From Beijerinckiaceae bacterium (GTDB lineage: Bacteria; Pseudomonadota; Alphaproteobacteria; Rhizobiales; Beijerinckiaceae), in contig CANCSY010000118.1 of NCBI GenBank assembly GCA_947380915.1, positions 1-9,099 of the forward strand: a DNA stretch of 9,099 nt. Direction: 5' to 3'. The position numbers and the translations under genes are program-made. A model generated the notes under the pieces. That model worked only from the letters and a program-made list of their open reading frames with translations. It ran no database searches and was not told the origin of the DNA. Positions 1 to 6,332 of the stretch are shown here, piece by piece (the stretch's first letter is position 1; each line of letters begins with the position of its first letter).

Positions 1-687
1 CTGGTCGGCCTTGGTGGTGAGGACATTCATGTTGGTGAAGTTCATGCGCACGGTCTGGTTGCGGAAGGCTTCCAGATCGCTCTCGCGGGCGATGACGCGG
101 ACCTTCCCCGTGCGGGCCTCATCCACCACATAGGGCGGCGCCGACCAGCCGATGTCGATCTGGTTGGACATGACCTGGGTATAGGTGGCGGGCGCGGCGC
201 CGGTGGCGATGGGCTTGATCTCGACGCCCGACTGGCGGATCAGCGCCAGCGCGCCGAGATTGGACGAGGAACCGTTGGAGGAATAGGCCATGGTCTTGCC
301 GGCCGCGTCCTTGAGGGTCTTGATGGGCGAGGCCTCCGGCACATACCAGAAGATGTCGTCCGCCCCGGTCATGGAATTGGAGAAAGGCCGCACGGGCGCG
401 CCCTTGGAGAAGGCGGCCAGAATGCCGCTGGTGCCAGTGGCGAGGCCGATGTCCACGCTGCCGGAAATGACCGCCTGCGTCGTCTCGCCCGCGCCTGCGG
501 TGTAGAGGATTTCGAGCTTGAGGCCATGCTTGGCGAAAATGCCCGCCTTCTGGCCGACATCGGGCATGCCGGTGTCCCAGTTGCCGCGCTGGGGAACCGC
601 CAGCTTCAGCAGATCCTGCGCCATCACGGCCTGCGACATGAAACCCGCCACACAAGCGGCGATGATGGACCAACCCTTGGCTCTCAT
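1..687 (-). CDS. ABC transporter substrate-binding protein, NMT1/SsuA/TauA-like (partial, C-terminus beyond window)
   Basis: Periplasmic solute-binding protein of an ABC importer. The reading frame runs from an ATG at 687-685 to the left edge without a stop, giving 229 residues; family members are usually about 320-340, so roughly the last third is missing. Residues 1-23 form a signal peptide (basic MRAKGW, hydrophobic stretch, then VMA before Gln24). The mature start LLKLAVPQRGNWDT, then KAGIFAKHGLKLE, QAVISGSVDIGLATG and later QVMSNQIDIGW, follow the NMT1/THI5-like (SsuA/TauA) pattern, in which two 'number-of-visits' segments shape the ligand cleft. A strong ribosome site (AGGGAGGA, plus-strand 691-698) fixes the start. 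It is divergent from the IclR gene and lies near a matching ATPase and permease on the other strand, so it probably serves them. The substrate (sulfonate, nitrate, aromatic acid or other) cannot be read from the sequence. Confidence 0.88.
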   Translation of the reverse strand, partial: MRAKGWSIIAACVAGFMSQAVMAQDLLKLAVPQRGNWDTGMPDVGQKAGIFAKHGLKLEILYTAGAGETTQAVISGSVDIGLATGTSGILAAFSKGAPVRPFSNSMTGADDIFWYVPEASPIKTLKDAAGKTMAYSSNGSSSNLGALALIRQSGVEIKPIATGAAPATYTQVMSNQIDIGWSAPPYVVDEARTGKVRVIARESDLEAFRNQTVRMNFTNMNVLTTKADQ

Positions 688-702
688 GGTCTTCCTCCCT
701 TG

Positions 703-725
703 ATGGGCCACATCCGCGGGCCCAT
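703..725. promoter_or_regulatory. Inverted repeat in the leader of the binding-protein gene (candidate operator or hairpin)
   Basis: ATGGGCC at 703-709 is an exact inverted copy of GGCCCAT at 719-725, with a 9-base spacer. If one bulged base is allowed, the arms extend to TGATGGGCC and GGCCCATTCA. It sits just upstream of the binding-protein ribosome site in the 141-bp gap between that gene and the divergent IclR gene. That is a natural place for an IclR operator or a leader hairpin. The function is inferred from position only. Confidence 0.35.
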
Positions 726-774
726 TCATGAGCGACAGATATCATTGTTTTGGCCGTTTGGCTCCATTGCCCGG

Positions 775-791
775 TTCTCATTTTTCGGGAA
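775..791. promoter_or_regulatory. Weak dyad upstream of the IclR gene (candidate operator)
   Basis: TTCTC at 775-779 and GGGAA at 787-791 form an imperfect dyad (4 of 5 pairs) about 40 bases upstream of the IclR start. IclR-family operators are often short imperfect palindromes in the shared divergent promoter region, so this is a second candidate site. The match is short enough to be chance. Confidence 0.2.
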
Positions 792-828
792 TGGGATAGG
801 CTGACGCGGAGTTTTCCACGGAGTCGGC

Positions 829-1560
829 ATGGCTGGACTTGCACGCTACACCGCCGTCCTGCGCCTGTTCTCGCACGTCCAGAGCGAGTGGACGGTGCCG
901 GACATGGCCGAGCGGCTTGGTGTGCCCCAGAGTACGGTTTACCGCACCGTGCGCGATCTGGTGGGGCAGAATTTTCTCGAAATGGCCAGTGAGGCGCGCT
1001 ACCGGCTGGGTTCGGGCTTCATCGAATTCGACCGCCTCTTGCGCCTCACCGACCCGCTGCTGACGGCGGGCTCGCAGGTTCTGCAGGAGGTGGTGGCGCA
1101 GGCGGGGGTTCCCTGCGTGGGCCTGCTCTGCCGCCTTTATAACGATACCGTGATGTGCATCGCCGACGCCACCGCGCCCGGCGCCACCTTCCGCTCCAGC
1201 TACGAGCGCGGGCGGCCCATGCCTCTGACCCTGGGCGCGACCTCCAAGGCGATTCTCGCCCATCTCCCCACCCGGCGCTTCAACCGCATCGTGAATCAAT
1301 GGCCCGAGGCGCGGTCGGGCGCCTTCCGGGCGGAGTTGCTGGCGGTGCGCCGGTCTGGGGTCTGCGTCAGCAGCGGCGAGATCGACGCTGACGTGGTGGG
1401 CGTGGCCGCGCCAATCCTCAGCAAGGCGCCGGGGCTGCTGGCGAGCCTGAGCCTGGTGCTGCCGCAGGCCATCGCCGACGAGGCCATGGTGGCGCGCGTC
1501 GCCGCCGTGATCGTGGCGGGGGCGAAGCGGATCGAGGCGGGGGTGGCGAATACCATCTGA
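829..1560 (+). CDS. IclR-family transcriptional regulator
   Basis: A 243-residue DNA-binding regulator, close to the usual 240-270 of the family. The N-terminus carries a winged helix-turn-helix: residues 22-52 contain TVPDMAERLGVPQSTVYRTV followed by RDLVGQNFLE, and the wing is near YRLGSGFIEF. Residues from about 70 to 240 match the IclR effector domain in layout, with L(G)ATSKAILAHLP in the middle and SSGEIDADVVGVAAPIL near the end, the usual ligand-pocket region. CGGAG about 7 bases before the ATG supports this start. It is divergent from the binding-protein gene and precedes the ATPase and permease genes, so it probably controls this transporter and itself through the shared promoter gap. 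Effector and sign of regulation are unknown. The end of the gene overlaps the candidate parD operator. Confidence 0.9.
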   Translation: MAGLARYTAVLRLFSHVQSEWTVPDMAERLGVPQSTVYRTVRDLVGQNFLEMASEARYRLGSGFIEFDRLLRLTDPLLTAGSQVLQEVVAQAGVPCVGLLCRLYNDTVMCIADATAPGATFRSSYERGRPMPLTLGATSKAILAHLPTRRFNRIVNQWPEARSGAFRAELLAVRRSGVCVSSGEIDADVVGVAAPILSKAPGLLASLSLVLPQAIADEAMVARVAAVIVAGAKRIEAGVANTI

Positions 1561-1578
1561 TATGATATATTGGTATTC
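1548..1578. promoter_or_regulatory. Perfect 8-bp inverted repeat upstream of parD (candidate antitoxin operator and promoter)
   Basis: GAATACCA at 1548-1555 is an exact inverted copy of TGGTATTC at 1571-1578. The arms enclose a 15-base AT-rich core (1556-1570) containing TATGAT and ATATAT, which could serve as a -10 region. The dyad ends 11 bases before the parD start and overlaps the last codons of the IclR gene. ParD proteins repress their own promoters by binding dyads through a ribbon-helix-helix domain, so an autoregulatory operator is the natural reading. Its low GC stands out against the surroundings. Confidence 0.55.
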
Positions 1579-1589
1579 AGCGAGGCCCC

Positions 1590-1847
1590 ATGTCCAAAAA
1601 CACGTCTATCTCCCTTGGCGATCATTTCACCGATTTCATTGACGCCCAGCTTCAATCCGGGCGCTATGGGTCTGCAAGCGAGGTGGTGCGCTCAGGTTTG
1701 CGCCTGCTTGAGGAGCATGAAGCCAAGGTGAGGGCTCTGCGCGAGGCTTTGATCGAGGGCGAGGAGTCAGGTCCGGCGGCCGCCATCGACAGCGAGGCTT
1801 TTCTTGGGCGAATGCGCGCGAAACCGCAGCTTAAAACTCTGAAATAA
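1590..1847 (+). CDS. parD: ParD-type (CopG/ribbon-helix-helix) antitoxin, no partner toxin visible
   Basis: An 85-residue protein with the pattern of type II ParD antitoxins. It has an N-terminal ribbon-helix-helix strand and helix ([19 protein letters not shown]), the family hallmark [20 protein letters not shown] at about residues 28-47, then a charged helical tail ([11 protein letters not shown]) and the common ending [10 protein letters not shown] that wraps around ParE. The length is normal. GCGAGG upstream acts as ribosome site. In canonical loci parE follows at once, often overlapping the antitoxin stop. Here the next 400 bases hold only a palindromic repeat and a tandem repeat, and no ParE-like frame is visible. 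The final codons and the TAA lie in sequence shared with the second repeat copy, so the tail after MRAKPQ may not be native. It could be a solitary antitoxin, an autorepressor, or a relic of a broken module. Confidence 0.85.
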   Translation: MSKNTSISLGDHFTDFIDAQLQSGRYGSASEVVRSGLRLLEEHEAKVRALREALIEGEESGPAAAIDSEAFLGRMRAKPQLKTLK

Positions 1848-2033
1848 TTAGCGTATTTTACCCTCCCCCCTGTGGGGAGGGTCGGCTCGCGTCAGCGAGA
1901 CGGGGTGGGGGTCGCGCGGCTGATCGTTGGCGCGTTGGCTACGGGCGCTGACGGCAGAGATTTCGCGACCCCCACCCCGTACCCCTCCCCACAGGGGGAG
2001 GGGAGCGGCGGGCGTGGCGCTAAATAACTGAAA
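1838..2033. repeat. Long palindromic intergenic repeat (MITE-like), copy 1
   Basis: An element of about 196 bp, also present at 3884-4080 in the same orientation. It begins TCTGAAATAATT and ends with GCGCTAAATAA(C/T)TGAAA; these AT-rich ends are loosely inverted. Inside are GC-rich arms: CCCTCCCC...GGGGAGGG (1861-1881) pairs with 1983-1998, and the 17 bases at 1900-1916 pair perfectly with 1964-1980 around a 47-base loop. A small hairpin, CTCGC-GTCA-GCGAG, lies at 1886-1899. No protein is encoded. GC-rich palindromes of this sort are familiar between genes in alphaproteobacteria. It could be a non-autonomous mobile element, a terminator, or both. Its left end contains the parD stop codon. Confidence 0.85.
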
Positions 2034-2076
2034 TTCCGTCATTTCTTAGCTTTACAGCGCAGTTCGGAGATTAAAA

Positions 2077-2118
2077 CCGCCTGCCGCCTGCCGCCTGCCG
2101 CCTGCCGCCTGCCGACTG
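2077..2118. repeat. 7-bp tandem repeat (CCGCCTG, five exact copies plus one variant)
   Basis: Five uninterrupted copies of CCGCCTG (2077-2111) are followed by a sixth with one change, CCGACTG (2112-2118). It lies between palindrome copy 1 and the ATPase gene, about 130 bases upstream of that start codon. Short perfect arrays like this can change copy number by slipped-strand replication and may vary between strains. The gap 1848-2249 holds nothing else recognisable apart from the palindrome and a weak promoter-like stretch. Confidence 0.9.
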
Positions 2119-2179
2119 CCCCCCATCCCCGCTTATCCCCCTCTGCCCAATTCCTGTGCAACACGCCCACCAAGCTTTG

Positions 2180-2210
2180 TTGACTTCCCCCCCCATCGCG
2201 CCAAGGATAC
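2180..2210 (+). promoter_or_regulatory. Weak promoter-like sequence upstream of the ATPase-permease operon
   Basis: TTGACT at 2180-2185 resembles a -35 box. GGATAC at 2205-2210 is a poor -10 candidate at a long spacing of 19 bases. It lies 40 bases before the ATPase start, and the operon needs a promoter between copy 1 of the palindrome and position 2250. The poor -10 keeps confidence low. Confidence 0.2.
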
Positions 2211-2249
2211 GGCCATTCCAGAGGGTTCCGGACAGGTCGGGGTGGGTGC

Positions 2250-3032
2250 ATGGGTGTCGTGAGTCTGGCGGGCGTATCGAAACGCTTCACCATCAGGGTC
2301 GGGGGCGTTCCGCAGACGGTGAATGCGCTGCAGGACGTGAGCTTCGACGTTGCCGATGGCGAGATGGTCGCCCTCATCGGCCCCTCCGGCTGCGGCAAGA
2401 CCACGGCCCTGCGCATCGTCATGGGGCTGGAGCGCGCCAGCGCCGGGCGGATCCTGGTGGACGGCGAGGCGGTCAACGGCTGCGGTCACAATCGCGGCAT
2501 CGTCTTCCAGCATGCGGAGCTGCTGCCCTGGCTCACCGCCTATGAAAATGTCGCCTTCGGCCTCGAGCAGAAGGGCATGCGGGGCGGCGAGTTGCGCGAC
2601 ACGGTGATGCGCTATCTGGCCCTGGTGGGCCTTTCCGATTCGGCCAGTCGGCGGCCCTACCAGCTCTCGGGAGGCATGCAGCAGCGGGTGGGAATCGCCC
2701 GGGCGCTGGCCATCGACCCCTCGGTTCTGCTCATGGATGAGCCTTTTGGCGCTCTGGACGCCCAGACCCGCGAGACCATGCAGGCCGAACTGATCGAAAT
2801 TCAGGCACGCACCCGCAAGACCGTGCTCTTCGTGACCCATGATCTCGATGAGGCCGTGCTGCTCGCCGACCGGGTCGTGATCATGCACAAGGGCCGGATC
2901 TCCCAGATCATGAGCACCAATCTGCCAAGGCCCCGCCTTGATGTGGAGGCCATGCGCGCCCTTCCGCAATTCGCTGAAACGCGCCATCGCCTGTGGCAGG
3001 CGCTGCACGGCCGCGCAGCCGTCGCGGCTTGA
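2250..3032 (+). CDS. ABC transporter ATP-binding protein, SsuB/TauB/NrtD-like
   Basis: A 260-residue cytoplasmic ATPase that powers substrate import. All catalytic elements are present: Walker A GPSGCGKT at 44-51, Q-loop Gln87 (IVFQH), signature LSGGMQQR at 139-146, Walker B VLLMDEP at 159-165 with catalytic Glu164, D-loop ALD at 168-170, and the switch His197 in VTHDLDEA. The motifs [12 protein letters not shown] and [16 protein letters not shown], and the overall length, match the nitrate/sulfonate/taurine branch. Upstream there is only a G-rich stretch (GGTCGGGGTGGG), not a clean ribosome site; the start is chosen because the [13 protein letters not shown] strand is where the fold begins. 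The permease starts 11 bases after the stop, so the two are translated together. Its partner binding protein is probably the one at the left edge. Confidence 0.95.
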   Translation: MGVVSLAGVSKRFTIRVGGVPQTVNALQDVSFDVADGEMVALIGPSGCGKTTALRIVMGLERASAGRILVDGEAVNGCGHNRGIVFQHAELLPWLTAYENVAFGLEQKGMRGGELRDTVMRYLALVGLSDSASRRPYQLSGGMQQRVGIARALAIDPSVLLMDEPFGALDAQTRETMQAELIEIQARTRKTVLFVTHDLDEAVLLADRVVIMHKGRISQIMSTNLPRPRLDVEAMRALPQFAETRHRLWQALHGRAAVAA

Positions 3033-3043
3033 GGATCAGACCC

Positions 3044-3865
3044 ATGACCATCAGCGCTGAAACCACCTCGTCCGCCGGCCCCGCGCCTGACGCCGTGGGC
3101 TTCCGCCCGCCCGCCTGGGCCATCACGGCGGGTTCCCTGTTCTGTTTCTTCGCTCTGTGGGAATGGTTCGGGCGGGATGTGAATCCCGTTTTCGGCTCTT
3201 ACCCGACCGCCATTTTCGAAGCCTTCATCGCGCTCGCCAAATCCGGCAAGCTTTGGAAGGCGTTATTCGACAGCCTGCAACCCTTTCTGGCTGGCTATGG
3301 GCTGGCGGTGGTGATCGGCGTGCCGCTGGGCCTGGTGATCGGGCGTTTCGCCTTTCTGGAGGCGGCGCTGGGCGTCTATGTCACTGCGGGCTTCGCCATG
3401 CCGCTGGTGGCGCTGGTGCCGCTGCTGATCCTTTGGATGGGCCTTGGCTTCACGGTGAAGATGGCGATCATCTTCCTCATGGCGGTCTTCCCGATAACGA
3501 TCAACGCCTGGCTTGGCGTGCGGGCGGTCCCCAAGACCCTCATCGAGGTTGGCCTGTCCTTCGTCGCGTCCCCCGCGACCATTCTGCGCCGCATCGTGCT
3601 GCCCGCGACGCTGCCCTATATCATGGCGGGTCTGCGGCTGGCGGTGGGGCGCGCCGTGGTTGCCATGATCGTGGCGGAGTTCTTCACCTCCATCGGCGGC
3701 CTTGGTGGCATCATCATCAATTCCGCCAATAATTTCGACACCGCCACCATGTTCGTGCCGGTGATTGTCATCGTGCTGCTGGCCATCGGCCTGACCTGGC
3801 TCATCGGCCTGCTCGAGCGCCGCGTCGCCCCCTGGCAGGCGGAGATCGCAGGCCGCAACGAATAG
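3044..3865 (+). CDS. ABC transporter permease, SsuC/TauC/NrtB-like
   Basis: A 273-residue inner-membrane permease that forms the transport channel as a homodimer. Hydrophobic segments lie at about 26-42, 84-104, 112-131, 137-157, 203-225 and 236-257, giving six helices. The cytoplasmic coupling loop (168-191, EVGLSFVASPATILRRIVLPATLP) is the site that docks on the ATPase; it keeps the G...I.LP core but begins EVG rather than the classical EAA. The ATG at 3044 is preferred over the in-frame ATG at 2993, because GAGGA stands 8 bases before it and the earlier start would lie inside the ATPase gene and add 17 non-family residues. The gene ends 18 bases before palindrome copy 2 and converges with the GST gene beyond it. 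Confidence 0.94.
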   Translation: MTISAETTSSAGPAPDAVGFRPPAWAITAGSLFCFFALWEWFGRDVNPVFGSYPTAIFEAFIALAKSGKLWKALFDSLQPFLAGYGLAVVIGVPLGLVIGRFAFLEAALGVYVTAGFAMPLVALVPLLILWMGLGFTVKMAIIFLMAVFPITINAWLGVRAVPKTLIEVGLSFVASPATILRRIVLPATLPYIMAGLRLAVGRAVVAMIVAEFFTSIGGLGGIIINSANNFDTATMFVPVIVIVLLAIGLTWLIGLLERRVAPWQAEIAGRNE

Positions 3866-3883
3866 GCTGCTAGATTCTAAGTA

Positions 3884-4080
3884 TCTGAAATAATTGCGTT
3901 TTATTACCATCCCCCTCGTGGGGAGGGTCGGCCCGCGTCAGCGAGACGGGGTGGGGGCGCGCGGCTGTGCGTTGGCGCGGTGGCGCAGGCGCTCATGTCA
4001 GAAATTGCGCTCGCCCCCCACCCCCAGCCCCTCCCCACGAGGGGGAGGGGGGCGGCTGGCGTTGCGCTAAATAATTGAAA
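3884..4080. repeat. Long palindromic intergenic repeat (MITE-like), copy 2
   Basis: Same element and orientation as copy 1, about 197 bp. It shares TCTGAAATAATT at the left end, GCGCTAAATAATTGAAA at the right, the GTCGGCCCGCGTCAGCGAG stretch and parts of the loop (GCGCGGCTG, CGTTGGCGCG). Here the outer arms pair perfectly over 17 bases (3911-3927 with 4029-4045), while the inner stem is imperfect. It fills the gap between the convergent permease and GST genes, so it could act as a terminator for both strands. The 36 bases to the end of the GST gene hold nothing recognisable. Confidence 0.85.
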
Positions 4081-4116
4081 ATAATTACATATCTTCTGAT
4101 TTTGGGTCCGCAGTGA

Positions 4117-4815
4117 TCACGCGGGCTTGACCGAAGCGCCGGTCTGCCCGAACAGCACCTTGCGCGTCTCGTCGTTGACGCCGGGGTTGCGGATCTTTTC
4201 GCCCCATTCATAGGCGCGGATCACGGCGGGACGCGCCTTGATGGCCTCGAACCAGCGTTTCACATGGGGGAAATCGTCGAGGTTCTGGCCCTGACGCTCA
4301 TGGGGGACGATCCAGGGGTAACAGGCCATGTCGGCGATGGAATAGTCGCCCGCCACGAAGGGATGCTGCGCCAGTTGCCGGTCCAGCACTCCGTAGAGCC
4401 GCGCGGTCTCCTTGACGTAACGGTCGATGGCGTAGGGGATTTTCTCCAGCGCATAGGCGGAGAAATGATGGTTCTGGCCCGCCATGGGGCCAAGGCCGCC
4501 CATCTGCCAGAACAGCCATTCCTGAACGCGGGCGCGGGCGCGCGCGTCCCCGGGCAGGAACTTGCCGGTCTTCTCGGCCAGATAGGTGAGGATCGCGCCA
4601 GACTCGAAGACCGAAAGGGGCGCGCCGCCGTCTGCGGGCGCATGGTCGAGGATGGCGGGAATCCGGTTGTTGGGCGCGACTTTGAGAAAGGCGGGCTCGA
4701 ACTGCTCGCCCTTGCCGATATTGATCGGCTTGATCGCATAGGCGAGGCCCACCTCCTCGAGGAAGATGGTGACCTTGTGCCCGTTCGGCGTGGCCCAGTA
4801 GTAGAGATCGATCAT
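4117..4815 (-). CDS. yfcG: Glutathione S-transferase family protein, YfcG-like (nu-class) disulfide oxidoreductase
   Basis: A 232-residue protein with the two-domain GST layout: thioredoxin-like domain at about 1-82 and all-helical domain at about 90-205. The opening MIDLYYWATPNGHKVTIFLEE, then PNNRIPAI (cis-Pro53), FESGAILTYLAEKTG and WLFWQMGGLGPMAGQNHHF, closely follow the E. coli YfcG pattern. Thr9 and Asn11 of the TPNGHK motif occupy the positions used by this class to handle glutathione; there is no catalytic Cys or Ser at the start. The known family activity is glutathione-dependent disulfide reduction in the cytoplasm. SIADMACYPW in the second domain is the usual folding motif. The upstream ribosome site is weak. 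It is the last gene of the minus-strand cluster, 83 bases after the PLP-like gene, and may be cotranscribed with it. Confidence 0.9.
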   Translation of the reverse strand: MIDLYYWATPNGHKVTIFLEEVGLAYAIKPINIGKGEQFEPAFLKVAPNNRIPAILDHAPADGGAPLSVFESGAILTYLAEKTGKFLPGDARARARVQEWLFWQMGGLGPMAGQNHHFSAYALEKIPYAIDRYVKETARLYGVLDRQLAQHPFVAGDYSIADMACYPWIVPHERQGQNLDDFPHVKRWFEAIKARPAVIRAYEWGEKIRNPGVNDETRKVLFGQTGASVKPA

Positions 4816-4898
4816 TTGCGGTTCCCGGCGTGCATGGGTTCAAGTCCCAGCAATATCAATGAGAAGGCCGAAAATGGAAAGCCCCGTGGGATGCCACC

Positions 4899-6272
4899 TC
4901 ACCCCCAGACCCGCTCCATCTTCGCAAACAGCGAGTCGATGTCGCGCTGGATGGGCGCAAAAGCCCGTTCGAAACTCACGCCCCGGCTGATGCGCCCCGC
5001 GACATCGCTGACCATGGGCGCGGAGGCCGAGAGCGGCAGCGCCACGAGATCGGCGCCCAGCTCCATGGGCGCGCCCAGATGGAACACCGCGTCGCCGGGG
5101 CAGTCAATGAGGGTGGCGAGGGCGTCGCGCAGAGCTTGCGCCTGCGCCAGCGAGGCGCCGCCCAGGATCAGCGGCGCAATGCCGCCCTTGCCTTGCTCGA
5201 TGCGCTCGATCCAGTCGCAACGCGACATCTGCGCCTGCATCCTGCGGGTGAAGAGATCAAGGATCGCCTCGCGCAGGGGCAAGGGCGTCAGCAGATAGCG
5301 GTCGAGTTCGGCGAGCGCCGCGCTCCAGCGCAGGCCAAGGCCGATGTTGAGGCGCGGGGCGCCTTCGTCACAGAACAGGTCTCGCCATTCAGGCGGCATA
5401 TCAAGGGCGCTGGCGTCGGCGACGAGATGGGCGGGGACTGCATGGGTGATGCGCGCAGCCAGCGACGGGGGCACGAGCACGGCGGCGGAGGAGGCGTGGC
5501 CGCCAAGGAACGTCGAGCCCGCGATCAGCACCATCCGGCCCACTTCCAGATCCCAGCGCAGGCAGTCAGGCGCGGTGCGCATGGCGGTGGCGTCGATCAG
5601 GGTGAGGGCCGCCCTCTCGCTGGCGATGGCGTCCGCGCCCGCCCGCGTCAGGCCCGAAAGGCCGCTGCGGCTCTGATCCAGCACATGCAGCAGCAGGGGC
5701 GAACTCATCTGGCGAGCGGCCAGCAGAACTTCGTGATTGATTTCGCGGGCTTCGCGAGCGCGTCCGTCGTCGAGGCGCAGTGCCACGTCCCAGGTTTCGC
5801 CCATGTCATGGCTTTCGGCGGCGCCTGCGGACAGTTCCCGCGCCGTCCCGCCATGGATGGCGCAGGCGATGGCCCGGGCGAGGTCGCGCGCGCTGGCGAT
5901 GGAGGGCGCCAGGAACACCTGGGTTCCAGGAGGGCCGAAAGTGGCGGCGATGCGTCCGCGCAGGCTGTCGAACCAGCCGGACAGGGTGAGATTGGGGGGC
6001 TCGCTGCGGGCCATGAGCCGGGCGAGGGTCGCCAGGCCCGCCGCATGGGCGTGCAGGCTGGGGGCAGCCGCATCCGTGCTGGAAAACCAGATTTCGTGGG
6101 GAGCGGGACGCATCAGCGCGCCAGAAGCGCCGCCGCTTGACGTCTCCACCCCGAAGGCGTCGCCGCCGCCGGAGGCCGCCAGCAGATCGAACTGGGCGAA
6201 CAGGTCATCGGGGACAAAATGCGCCCCTTCACTCTCAGTCCCGGCGGAACGCGCCAGCAACAACTCACTCAT
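4899..6272 (-). CDS. Hypothetical protein resembling a fold-type-I PLP-dependent enzyme without the catalytic lysine
   Basis: A 457-residue soluble protein of no firmly recognised family. Its order of motifs looks like an aminotransferase-type PLP fold: a large-domain start near WFDSLRGRIAATFG (100-113), VFLAPSIASARDLARAIA (119-136), LLLHVLDQSRSGL (193-205), LTLIDATAM (223-231) with Asp227 where such enzymes contact the pyridine nitrogen, and MVLIAGSTFLGGHASSAAVLVP (247-268). In related enzymes the last stretch carries a GSK-type lysine that forms the Schiff base; here it reads GST, with Thr254 in its place. It may thus be a non-catalytic relative. The start is supported by GAGGGGC before the ATG. 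It lies 60 bases downstream of copA and 83 upstream of the GST gene, all on the minus strand. The fold assignment is from pattern memory; a simple unknown protein remains possible. Confidence 0.55.
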   Translation of the reverse strand: MSELLLARSAGTESEGAHFVPDDLFAQFDLLAASGGGDAFGVETSSGGASGALMRPAPHEIWFSSTDAAAPSLHAHAAGLATLARLMARSEPPNLTLSGWFDSLRGRIAATFGPPGTQVFLAPSIASARDLARAIACAIHGGTARELSAGAAESHDMGETWDVALRLDDGRAREAREINHEVLLAARQMSSPLLLHVLDQSRSGLSGLTRAGADAIASERAALTLIDATAMRTAPDCLRWDLEVGRMVLIAGSTFLGGHASSAAVLVPPSLAARITHAVPAHLVADASALDMPPEWRDLFCDEGAPRLNIGLGLRWSAALAELDRYLLTPLPLREAILDLFTRRMQAQMSRCDWIERIEQGKGGIAPLILGGASLAQAQALRDALATLIDCPGDAVFHLGAPMELGADLVALPLSASAPMVSDVAGRISRGVSFERAFAPIQRDIDSLFAKMERVWG

Positions 6273-6332
6273 CTACGCCCCTCACGCAACACTTAACGAG
6301 AGGAAGATTGGCGCGTCTTGGTAAAGATTGGA

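Noticed and set aside
119..844. Long minus-strand frame overlapping the binding-protein gene
   Set aside because: It is a shifted frame of the real gene, which has a signal peptide, a ribosome site and family motifs; the frame's arginine- and histidine-rich product has none.
1848..2042. A 64-codon minus-strand frame across palindrome copy 1
   Set aside because: It is the translated palindrome ([12 protein letters not shown] and RADPPHRGEG), a typical artefact of GC-rich repeats, with no coding support.
1838..4080. The repeated palindromes as a CRISPR array
   Set aside because: Only three long, widely spaced copies occur, with no short regular repeat-spacer pattern and no cas genes.
4836..4848. 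GGGTTCAAGTCCC, which looks like a tRNA T-arm
   Set aside because: No acceptor stem, anticodon arm or D-arm can be found at the right distances on either strand; the region upstream is the GST coding sequence.
5079..6140. Long plus-strand frame opposite the PLP-like gene
   Set aside because: It is low-complexity and rich in Gly, Ala and Arg, as expected for the antisense of GC-rich coding DNA, with no recognisable domain; the minus-strand frame has better composition and a ribosome site.
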